Source of the DNA: Sphaerochaetaceae bacterium
GTDB lineage: Bacteria > Spirochaetota > Spirochaetia > Sphaerochaetales > Sphaerochaetaceae
NCBI GenBank assembly: GCA_023231265.1
Contig: JALNVT010000128.1
Location: 1 to 7,428 of the forward strand
Length of the DNA: 7,428 nt
Reading direction: 5' to 3'
The notes beneath the pieces are model-generated. The model was given only the letters and a program-made list of their open reading frames with translations, was not told where the DNA came from and searched no databases. Of this stretch, positions 1 to 7,000 are shown piece after piece. The translations under genes and the position numbers were made by a program. How positions within the stretch are numbered: the stretch's first letter is position 1; each line of letters begins with the position of its first letter.

Positions 1-58
1 AAACAAATAAACACAAGAGATATGTTTGCTATCTGAATGATTTTATAAAAAACCATAT

Positions 59-109
59 GAGGTCCCAATTAATTGATCTATTTCAATTTATGAATTGGAA
101 CCTCTTTTT
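59..109. terminator. Bidirectional intrinsic terminator
   Basis: A 12-bp stem pairs 59-70 with 93-104 around a 22-nt loop that can itself fold further (AATTGA with TCAATT). Read on the plus strand, five T follow the stem directly (105-109). Read on the minus strand, six T lie six bases past the stem (complement of 47-52). The one imperfect pair is C-A on the plus strand but U-G wobble on the minus strand, so the minus RNA has the better stem and the plus RNA the better U tract. It sits right after the stop codon of the minus-strand regulator (108-110) and probably serves it. It could also stop a plus-strand gene entering from the left. Confidence 0.75.
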
Positions 110-929
110 ATATATCTGTTTTTTTGCTATCAAGCAATTGCAGATGTGTCTTTCTATATTTTGAAGGGGGCTGTCCAACTATTTCTTTGAATCTTTTGGA
201 GAAGTAAAATTCATTGCAGAAACTGAGCTTTGCAGCAATCTCCTTGATGGAGAGAGTGCTTGTTGCAAGAAGATTTTTTGCAGCCTCCATTTTTAAGTTG
301 AAATAGAACTTCATGGGAGAGGTATGAAAAGTTTGAGAGAACAATCTTATGAGATAGCTTGGATCAAGGTGTACATATTCTGCAATATCATCAAGTGATA
401 TATAATCAAAGACATGACGCTCCATATAATTATTTGCTTTGAGAAGCGCAATGTTTGATCCTTTGCTGTTATCGATAGAGGATTTTTTCTGATAATCAAA
501 ATCAAGAGCATATAGGAATGAAAGCAGTTGATAGCATGCGCTCATTCTGAGCTCTGGGCTCTTTGACACACCTTTATCCTTTATCTCTTCAAATAAAAAT
601 CTCTGCTTGCTATCTATTTTAAATGAACCTTTGTTTGATAAAGAATCTATTATTGCTGCATCTCTATCTTCATATTCCATCAATATAGCATAATAAGTTA
701 TGGCATTGTCTTTATCTGCTGTGATTTTGTGCTCAATATTGCCATCAATTATAAAAAGAGATCCTTTTCCAATTGAATACGTCGTCTTTCCTATCCTCAA
801 TTTTCCACTTCCTTCTAAGAAAAAATGAAGTTCAAAACTATTCTTACTGTGTTTGTGCAATCTCTGGTGATGAACAATTGCCTCTTCTTCATGTAACTGA
901 AGTACATATACTGCATCTTTGATATCCAT
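108..929 (-). CDS. AraC-family transcriptional regulator, probable regulator of xylBA
   Basis: A 273-residue cytoplasmic DNA-binding protein of usual AraC-family length. Residues about 15-75 look like the cupin/arm ligand-binding fold (HKHSKNSFELHFFLEGSG, then a glycine-rich strand and IIDGNIEHKI). Residues about 165-262 form the AraC DNA-binding domain. The first helix-turn-helix is near 177-200 (ISLDDIAEYVHLDPSYLIR) and the second near 226-250 (LSIKEIAAKLSF, FYFSKRFKEIVGQPPSKYRK), with the family linker (SPMKFYF, AAKNLL) between them. It is divergent from xylB with 88 bp between the start codons, which makes control of xylBA likely by position. That role is inferred and the inducer is unknown, although D-xylose is the simplest guess. 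The ATG at 929-927 is the only reasonable start: an in-frame TGA lies two codons upstream and no ATG, GTG or TTG follows for many codons. No Shine-Dalgarno precedes it. There is no receiver domain, so it is not a direct target of the kinase downstream. Confidence 0.9.
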   Translation of the reverse strand: MDIKDAVYVLQLHEEEAIVHHQRLHKHSKNSFELHFFLEGSGKLRIGKTTYSIGKGSLFIIDGNIEHKITADKDNAITYYAILMEYEDRDAAIIDSLSNKGSFKIDSKQRFLFEEIKDKGVSKSPELRMSACYQLLSFLYALDFDYQKKSSIDNSKGSNIALLKANNYMERHVFDYISLDDIAEYVHLDPSYLIRLFSQTFHTSPMKFYFNLKMEAAKNLLATSTLSIKEIAAKLSFCNEFYFSKRFKEIVGQPPSKYRKTHLQLLDSKKTDI

Positions 930-935
930 ATATCA

Positions 936-965
936 ATAATACATATGTTTTTACAATTTTGTCTA
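936..965 (-). promoter_or_regulatory. Candidate promoter of the AraC-type gene
   Basis: On the minus strand TAGACA (965-960) resembles a -35 box (5 of 6) and TATTAT (941-936) a -10 box (5 of 6), with an 18-bp spacer. The expected start of transcription is at or within a base or two of position 929, the A of the regulator's ATG, which implies a leaderless transcript. The call rests on hexamer matches in AT-rich DNA, where chance matches are common. Confidence 0.4.
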
Positions 966-972
966 TGTTTTT
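944..972. promoter_or_regulatory. Paired direct repeats, candidate AraC-type operator
   Basis: TATGTTTTT occurs at 944-952 and again at 964-972, exactly 20 bp apart and so about two helical turns on the same DNA face. AraC-family proteins commonly bind two direct half-sites about 21 bp apart, one per helix-turn-helix pair of a dimer. The right copy overlaps the weak -35 of the proposed xylB promoter and touches the -35 of the divergent regulator promoter. One bound dimer could therefore activate xylBA and affect its own gene. The repeats are seen; the protein that binds them is inferred. Confidence 0.45.
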
Positions 973-994
973 TTGAATATTTTAGTTTTATAGT
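966..994 (+). promoter_or_regulatory. Candidate promoter of xylBA
   Basis: TATAGT (989-994) is a good -10 (5 of 6). At a 17-bp spacing the -35 position is TGTTTT (966-971), a poor match lying inside the right-hand direct repeat. A good -10 with a poor -35 covered by an operator half-site is typical of activator-dependent AraC-family promoters. Transcription would start near 1001, leaving a leader of about 17 nt with the Shine-Dalgarno. An alternative pair is TTTACA (950-955) with TTGAAT (973-978), also at 17 bp. Confidence 0.35.
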
Positions 995-1006
995 TCATAT
1001 ATCAAC

Positions 1007-1012
1007 AGGAGG
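1007..1012 (+). promoter_or_regulatory. Ribosome binding site of xylB
   Basis: AGGAGG is a perfect Shine-Dalgarno five bases before the ATG at 1018, and it fixes the xylB start. Its strength contrasts with the absence of any such site before the divergent regulator. Confidence 0.85.
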
Positions 1013-1017
1013 AACTC

Positions 1018-2511
1018 ATGGCAATTATTGCAGGAATAGATTGTGGAACACAGAGTACTAAAGTTTTATGTTTTGATTCAAAAACAAAAAAAGTAGTTGC
1101 TCTTCAATCCTTCAAACATACATTAATTAGCAAAGAGGATGGAACTCGAGAACAGGAGGCATCATTATTTACTGATGCCATAAAGGAATGCTTTAAAAAT
1201 ATCCCAAGTTCAATAAAAGAAAAGATTGAGGGGATTGGAGTATCAGGACAGCAGCATGGCTTTGTTGCACTTGATAAAAATGGCAACCCTTTGGTCCCTG
1301 TAAAACTTTGGTGCGATACATCTACTCATGAACAATGTATAACTTTAACAGAAAGACTTGGTGGTAAGAAGAAAGTTTTTGATTTAATTGGAAATCAAAT
1401 TCTTCCAGGTTATACAGCATCCAAAGTCCTTTATTTAAAAGAAAAGAACAAAGAAAGATATGATAAGTTAGCTCATATACTGCTGCCTCATGATTACATC
1501 AATTACTATCTAACTGGTAATTATGTGATGGAAGAGGGGGATGCAAGTGGAACAGCTTTCTTTGATGTTAGAAATAGAGAATGGTCAAAAGAAGTTTTGA
1601 ATGCAATAGATGAAGATAGAGATCTGAGAGAATGTCTTCCTAAAATCATCAAATGCACAGAAAAAGCTGGCAATATCAGTGAGAGCACTGCCAAGGAATT
1701 GGGACTCAAAACATCCTGCATCGTATCCTGTGGTGGTGGAGATAACATGATGGGAGCAATTGGTACAGGTTGTACAGAAGATGGATCTCTTGTTATGAGT
1801 CTTGGTACAAGTGGAACTCTATTCGGTTACAGTGAAAAATGTATCACAGACGAAAAAGAAAGATTGGCTGCATTTATCTCATCTTCTGGAGGATATCTTC
1901 CTCTTCTCTGCACAATGAACTGTACAGTTGCATCTGAGCAGATGAGAGATCTATTCAAAAAAGATGTTAAAGAATTTGATAAGATGGCAAATGATGCCCC
2001 AATTGGCTGTGAAGGTGTGACTCTTCTTCCTTATTTCAATGGTGAGAGAACTCCTAACTATCCAAATGGAAAGGCAACAATCATTGGACTCAATACATCA
2101 AATACCACAGAAACCAATATATCAAGAGCTGCTCTAGAAAGTGCCATCTATTCGATGAAAGTTGGACTTGAAGCATTTGTTGAACAGGGATTTGTTGCAA
2201 AGAAACTTATATTGATAGGTGGTGGTGCAAAAAGTAAAGTCTGGTGTCAGATGATAAGTGATGCATTTGATCTTGAAGTAGTTATACCAGAGATCACAGA
2301 AAGTGCAGCATTTGGTGGATGCCTGCAGGTTTTATCTTTAATTGAAAAGAAGAAGATAAATGATACAGCTAAGGAATATTGCAGAATGAGTGAGGAAAAT
2401 CACTATTATGCAGATCATAAAAACAACATTAAATATGAAGAGAGCTACAGAACATATAGAAAATATGATGCAGCACTTTCAACTATATTCGCTACAAAGG
2501 AGCAAAAATAA
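1018..2511 (+). CDS. xylB: Xylulokinase (FGGY family)
   Basis: Phosphorylates D-xylulose with ATP to D-xylulose 5-phosphate, the entry to the pentose phosphate pathway, in the cytoplasm. At 497 residues it is of normal FGGY kinase length and complete. The N-terminal phosphate-binding segment is GIDCGTQSTK (residues 6-15, with Asp8). The xylulokinase-type sugar-binding segment is SGQQHG (76-81). GGGDN (239-243) holds the likely catalytic base Asp242. SLGTSGT (261-267), NGERTPNYP (341-349) and the C-terminal GGGAKSKVW (401-409) followed by ESAAFGG (428-434) are the ATPase-fold motifs. E. coli XylB has GQMHG where this protein has GQQHG. xylB is the first gene of a two-gene operon; its TAA overlaps the ATG of xylA. 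A related FGGY substrate such as another ketopentose cannot be excluded from motifs alone, but the linked xylose isomerase makes xylulose by far the likeliest. Confidence 0.95.
   Translation: MAIIAGIDCGTQSTKVLCFDSKTKKVVALQSFKHTLISKEDGTREQEASLFTDAIKECFKNIPSSIKEKIEGIGVSGQQHGFVALDKNGNPLVPVKLWCDTSTHEQCITLTERLGGKKKVFDLIGNQILPGYTASKVLYLKEKNKERYDKLAHILLPHDYINYYLTGNYVMEEGDASGTAFFDVRNREWSKEVLNAIDEDRDLRECLPKIIKCTEKAGNISESTAKELGLKTSCIVSCGGGDNMMGAIGTGCTEDGSLVMSLGTSGTLFGYSEKCITDEKERLAAFISSSGGYLPLLCTMNCTVASEQMRDLFKKDVKEFDKMANDAPIGCEGVTLLPYFNGERTPNYPNGKATIIGLNTSNTTETNISRAALESAIYSMKVGLEAFVEQGFVAKKLILIGGGAKSKVWCQMISDAFDLEVVIPEITESAAFGGCLQVLSLIEKKKINDTAKEYCRMSEENHYYADHKNNIKYEESYRTYRKYDAALSTIFATKEQK
2496..2502 (+). 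promoter_or_regulatory. Ribosome binding site of xylA, inside xylB
   Basis: AAAGGAG lies in the last codons of xylB, eight bases before the xylA ATG at 2511. With the TAATG stop-start overlap this points to translational coupling, while still letting ribosomes load directly on xylA. Confidence 0.8.
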
Positions 2512-3836
2512 TGAATTATTTTACAGGAAACAAAGAGTATTTTAAAGGTATCGGCAAAATTGAATTTGAAGGTAAAAACAGTGACAACCCTCTAGCATTC
2601 AAATTTTATGATAAAGATAAGATGATTGGTGGAAAAACAATGGAAGAACACCTTCGTTTTGCTTGTGCATATTGGCACAGTTTCAATGCAAATGGTACAG
2701 ATCCATTTGGTGGACCTACAATGGAATTCCCTTTCACTGATAGTGATCCTTTAAAAGATGCTGTAAATAAAGCAGATGCTGCATTTGAATTCACAACAAA
2801 GATGGGAATGCCATATTACTGCTTCCACGATGCTGATGTAGCACCTCATGGTAAGAATATGAATGAATACCAGAAGAATTTGCATGACATGGCTAAAGAG
2901 CTCAAAAAAAGACAGGATGCTACTGGTGTGAAATTGCTTTGGAACACAACCAATGCCTTCAGTGATAAAGTATTCATGAATGGTGCTACAACCAATCCTG
3001 AATTTGATGTAGTTGCAAGAACTGCTCTACAGATCAAGACTTGTCTTGATGTTAACGTTGAACTTGGTGGTCAGAACTATGTATTCTGGGGTGGCCGTGA
3101 AGGTTACATGAGTCTTTTGAACACAGACATGAAGAGAGAAAGAGAGCACCTCGGAAGAGCTCTGACAATGGCTCGAGATTACGGTAGAAAAATTGGATTC
3201 ACTGGTAACTTCTTGATTGAACCAAAACCAATGGAACCTACAAAACACCAGTATGATTATGATGCACAGAGTGCAATTGCTTTCATCAAAGATTTCGGTC
3301 TTGAAAAAGACTTCAAATGTAACATTGAAGCCAACCATGCAACATTAGCTGGTCACACTTTCGATCATGATCTTCAAGTTTGTGCTGATAATGGAATGCT
3401 CGGTTCTGTTGATGCAAACCAAGGTGATGCTCAGAATGGTTGGGATACAGATGAATTCCCTTCAAACGTTTATGAAACAACTAAAGCAATGTTGGTAATT
3501 TTGAAGAATGGCGGTCTGGATAAAGGTGGTTTGAACTTCGATGCAAAGAGAAGAAGAAACAGCACAGACAATGAAGACCTATTCTTAGCACACATCAGTG
3601 GTATGGATTCATTTGCTCTAGGACTTGAAATTGCCAATAGAATCATTGAAGATGGAAAGTTTGACAGTTTTATTGCAGATCGTTACTCATCATTTGATTC
3701 TGGTAATGGCCAATTGTTTGAAGCTGGTAAGATGGATTTAGAGACACTTGCAGCTTTGGGCAACAAGGATATCAAACTTGTTTCAGGTAAGCAGGAATAC
3801 CTAGAATCTTTGTTTAACATGTACATGTTCAGATAA
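2511..3836 (+). CDS. xylA: Xylose isomerase, class II type
   Basis: Isomerises D-xylose to D-xylulose with two divalent metal ions; a cytoplasmic TIM-barrel enzyme, normally a tetramer. Its 441 residues and longer N-terminus match class II enzymes, the type found in E. coli, Bacteroides and anaerobic fungi. All expected active-site residues are present, at positions five higher than in E. coli XylA: His106 and Asp109 in FHDADV, Glu237 and Lys239 in LIEPKP, Glu273 and His276 in NIEANH, Asp301 in GSVDAN, Asp312 and Asp314 in WDTDEF, and Asp344 in NFDAK. Also visible are Trp55, the FWGGREGY block (192-199) and the charged RRR (347-349). Nothing is missing. The gene overlaps xylB by one base and is last in the operon, with a terminator 25 bp beyond. 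It uses CGT arginine codons several times while its neighbours use AGA almost throughout, and it favours GGT, AAC and TTC, as expected for a strongly expressed enzyme. Confidence 0.97.
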   Translation: MNYFTGNKEYFKGIGKIEFEGKNSDNPLAFKFYDKDKMIGGKTMEEHLRFACAYWHSFNANGTDPFGGPTMEFPFTDSDPLKDAVNKADAAFEFTTKMGMPYYCFHDADVAPHGKNMNEYQKNLHDMAKELKKRQDATGVKLLWNTTNAFSDKVFMNGATTNPEFDVVARTALQIKTCLDVNVELGGQNYVFWGGREGYMSLLNTDMKREREHLGRALTMARDYGRKIGFTGNFLIEPKPMEPTKHQYDYDAQSAIAFIKDFGLEKDFKCNIEANHATLAGHTFDHDLQVCADNGMLGSVDANQGDAQNGWDTDEFPSNVYETTKAMLVILKNGGLDKGGLNFDAKRRRNSTDNEDLFLAHISGMDSFALGLEIANRIIEDGKFDSFIADRYSSFDSGNGQLFEAGKMDLETLAALGNKDIKLVSGKQEYLESLFNMYMFR

Positions 3837-3861
3837 TATAAATTCTAAATAAAAAAATATT

Positions 3862-3904
3862 TCACCTGATGGCTGTCTCAAAAATAACATCAGGTGATTT
3901 TTTT
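3862..3904 (+). terminator. Intrinsic terminator of the xylBA operon
   Basis: A perfect 10-bp stem, TCACCTGATG (3862-3871) with CATCAGGTGA (3888-3897), closes a 16-nt loop and runs straight into seven T (3898-3904). The A run at 3851-3857 could pair with those T, so some activity on the minus strand is possible. It separates xylBA from the kinase gene as transcription units. Confidence 0.92.
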
Positions 3905-4072
3905 ATACATTAAAATATATGAATATTTCTATTTTATAACATTTTAAGTATTTTTTTTCAGTATTTAAGCGTAAAAATTTAATATAAAAGTAGTTCCCTC
4001 TAACGTATATCGTAGCAAAACGAATAAATTTCTGTTAAAATTTAAACATTAAATTCAAACTTAATGAAAAAT

Positions 4073-4085
4073 GCAAACGTTTTAG
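4073..4085 (+). promoter_or_regulatory. CG-centred palindrome, possible LacI/CcpA-type operator
   Basis: GCAAACGTTTTA (4074-4084) contains the palindrome AAACGTTT (4075-4082) and ends at the Shine-Dalgarno of the kinase gene. LacI-family operators, including catabolite-responsive elements, are palindromes centred on CG with flanking A and T runs, which this fits in part. The outer bases match the catabolite element poorly. A similar word, AACGCTTTTAG (4089-4099), follows 13 bp later, so the start codon is preceded by two near-copies with the ribosome site between them. Binding here would block transcription or translation start. Confidence 0.4.
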
Positions 4086-4088
4086 GAG
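4084..4088 (+). promoter_or_regulatory. Ribosome binding site of the sensor kinase
   Basis: AGGAG is followed by 11 bases before the ATG at 4100, slightly long but usable. The start is supported further because the protein begins with a proper signal peptide. Confidence 0.65.
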
Positions 4089-4099
4089 AACGCTTTTAG

Positions 4100-7000
4100 A
4101 TGAAACTTCTTGATATCTTATCTTTCAATAGACATTTGAATGGGTACATTTGCTCTCTGCTTTTGACAATCATGTTTTTGTTCTCTTCAAATACAATATT
4201 TGCAGATGAGTCAGTTAAAATATCTTCATATGATGATGGAGGTTTTTACATCTTAGATGACGACAAAACTGAAATTGGCGGATATGCTTTTGATCTTCAA
4301 GTTGCATTGAACAGATATCTTGATTGGGATGTAACTTATGTTCTCGATAACTGGAATGATTGTTTTGAAAGTATCAGGAAAGGAAAAACAGACCTCCTGT
4401 TCGGTGTTTTTAAAACAGAAGAACGAATTGATCTCTACAGTTTCAATAAAACTCCTATAGCAATGATGAGCAGTTATATAGTCGCCAGAGATGATTTTGA
4501 ATTGTTGGATGGTGATTATACCAAACTTGCAGGAAGCACTTTTGGACTTGTAAAAGGCGCTGCAAGCTCTCAAAAGATGAGAGATTTTTTATCAGAGAAT
4601 GGCATAGATGTGAACTATGTTGTAGGAAACACCACAAAAGATCTCAGAGAGAAACTCAAAAGAGGTGAGATTGATTATTCCATATTGAACACAACAATAT
4701 TGATGGATAATGAAAAAATTATCCAAAAGTTCTCTCAGGAACCAATGTATGTTATGAGCAGAAAAGATAAAGCTTATCTGCTTGATGCTTTTGATGAAAG
4801 TATTGAAAGATTGAATGATGTAAATCCAACTTTTTTGGATGATCTTCTTTCAAAAACATACACCGACAAATCACGTACTTTAAAAAACTTATTGACCAAC
4901 AAAGAGATTGAATTCATCAAAGATTCAGACACCCTTAGATGTGGAGTTCTTGAAGATAATCAACCATTTTATTACAGAACTGTAGATAACACCTACATCG
5001 GTTTGGTCGTCTCTCTGATAAAGGAAATTTCTAAAGAATCAGGACTGCAGATACAGCTTGTCCCTTTTGCTGATAGAGAAGCAGAGCTTGATGCTCTGAA
5101 GAATGGCGAGATTGATATGTTGAGTAAGTTCCCAAATGACTATCATGCAGCCAGAGAGTATGATTTAAATCTTTCAGTTCCATATCTTGAATCGCAGGTT
5201 ACAATCATTAAAAATAGATTGTCTGCACACGAAGATGCAAAAGTATATGCAATCCCTTATGAAATAATAAATCATACCGAGGAAATCAAAAGAAATCTAA
5301 CAGATATTGAATTGAAGAATTATGACACTCCACAGGCCTGCATTGATGCAATCAACAATGGAGAGGTCAGTGGTGCAATCATAGAAGATTACAACATTCT
5401 TCAGAACAAATGGGAGTTAGAAAATACAAGAAATTTGGATTCTTTTGTTGCCAATGGTGTTTTTCTGATACACTGCTTTGCCGTATCAGAGAACGTTGAT
5501 TCAACTTATCTTGATATAATTGATAAAGCTATATCTACTCTAGATACAACAAATATAAACTTCTCATTGATTGATGAGGAGCAGTCCACATATTCTCAGC
5601 ATCTCTTTCAAGTATTCTTTTCAGAATACAAAGTTGAAATATTCACCACTGCAATTTTTCTCTTGATTGTTTTGATTTTCCTGTATTATCAAAATAACAA
5701 AACAGCAAAAAAGAATGAGGAGCTGAGAGAAGCAAATAAAAGAGCAAATGAGGCATCTAAAGTTAAATCAGAATTTCTTGCCAATATGTCACATGAATTG
5801 AGAACACCACTGAATGCTATAATTGGTTTGAACCTTCTGTTGGAGGAGAGTCTTGATGAGAGAGATATTGCTGAGGATTATGTCAAGAAGATAGATCAAT
5901 CATCAAAGATATTGCTCTCTATTATAAATGATGTACTGGACATGTCAGCAATTGAGTCGGGTAAGTTGAAAATTGCAAATCAGAAGTTTAATTTGAAGGA
6001 AACAATATATTCAGTTACAAACATCTATTACCAGCAATGTGAAGATAAAGGTATTGATTTTAAATTCAACATGTCAAATATTGAGTATGAATCTTTGATT
6101 GGTGATAGCTATAGAATAAGACAGATTCTTCTGAATTTGCTCTCAAATGCTGTAAAGTTCACGGAAAAAGGTGGAAGTATCGCTGTCAGTTTGGATGAAG
6201 CTGTAGAGCAAGATGATGCAGTTCTATATCTGAGTGTCAGTGATACAGGATGTGGAATCAGCTCTGATCTGCAAGAAAGACTGTTTCAGAAGTTTGAACA
6301 GCAAGATGCTACCACTGTGAGAAGATATGGTGGAAGTGGCCTTGGCTTGTCCATCTGCAAAAGACTTGTAACGCTGATGAATGGTGATATTGATGTTAAG
6401 AGCCAGGTAAATGTAGGAACTACTTTTACAGTTAAAATTCCTCTGAAAATTAGTTTTGAGGATGAAAAAGTTTCAGCATTTGAGATAAAAAAACTAGATG
6501 TACTGATAGTAGATGAGGATGAAACTTCCTGCCGCTATATCTCCTCTATTTTGAACAGATGGAACATCAAGAATGAATACTGCACAACAGAACATTTGGC
6601 TATAAAAAGCATCAATGACAGAAAGAAGAATCAATGTGAGTATTCTCTTTTCATTGTGGATATGAAAATAAACCAACTTGAAATTTTCAAAAACATCAGG
6701 GCATCGATTGAAAACAAACTCTGCATGGTGATAATAACAGGCTATGATATTGATGAATACAAAAAACATTCACATTACCTTGGCTCGGAAGCTTTCATCA
6801 GAAAACCAATATTTGCATCCGAACTCTTTGATAAAATAATTTCAAATTTGAATTATGTTAAAATTAATAGCAAACAGGAAGAAGCAGATGCTTCAGATTT
6901 GAGACTCGATGGAATGAAAATTCTTCTTGCTGAAGATAATAAGATGAATCAACTTATAGAATCAAGACTTCTGGAGAAGAAGGGTGCTCTTGTTACTGTA

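Larger units (their letters stand above)
927..1005 (+). repeat. 10-bp direct repeat flanking the divergent spacer
   Basis: CATATATCAA is present exactly at 927-936 and at 996-1005, offset by 69 bp. The left copy begins with the complement of the regulator's start codon, and the right copy lies just before the xylB Shine-Dalgarno. The two bracket the promoter region. They could be extra regulator sites, or chance in DNA this rich in A and T. Confidence 0.35.
3905..4099 (+). promoter_or_regulatory. AT-rich upstream region of the sensor kinase gene
   Basis: There is no gene in this 195-bp stretch. It has an eight-T run (3951-3958) and several -10-like hexamers, of which TAAAAT (4036-4041) and TATAAA (3983-3988) match best. 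Neither has a good -35 at normal spacing, so the promoter is unresolved. An imperfect palindrome, ACG-TATAT-CGT (4003-4013), and a GCAAAACG word (4015-4022) lie in the middle; the latter resembles half of the palindromes at 4073 and 7416. Confidence 0.4.

Noticed and set aside
1..36. A plus-strand open frame from the left edge ending with TGA at 34-36, possibly the tail of an upstream gene.
   Set aside because: Eleven codons with no recognisable motif cannot support a gene. The terminator at 59-104 is compatible with it but does not prove it.
3027..3338. A 103-codon minus-strand open frame inside xylA.
   Set aside because: It lies antisense to conserved active-site coding of xylA, has no ribosome site that stands out, and its product is cysteine- and phenylalanine-rich with no family resemblance.
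4073..4086. The palindrome before the kinase as a true catabolite-responsive element.
   Set aside because: The CG centre and flanking A and T runs fit, but the third base and the last two bases do not match the usual element. Only a general LacI-type call is safe.
4253..4573. A 106-codon minus-strand open frame inside the kinase gene.
   Set aside because: It is antisense to the first solute-binding domain, which is clearly coding. The product resembles no family.
6494..6769. A 91-codon minus-strand open frame opposite receiver 1.
   Set aside because: The plus frame has an intact receiver pocket, so the antisense frame is a by-product of codon use.
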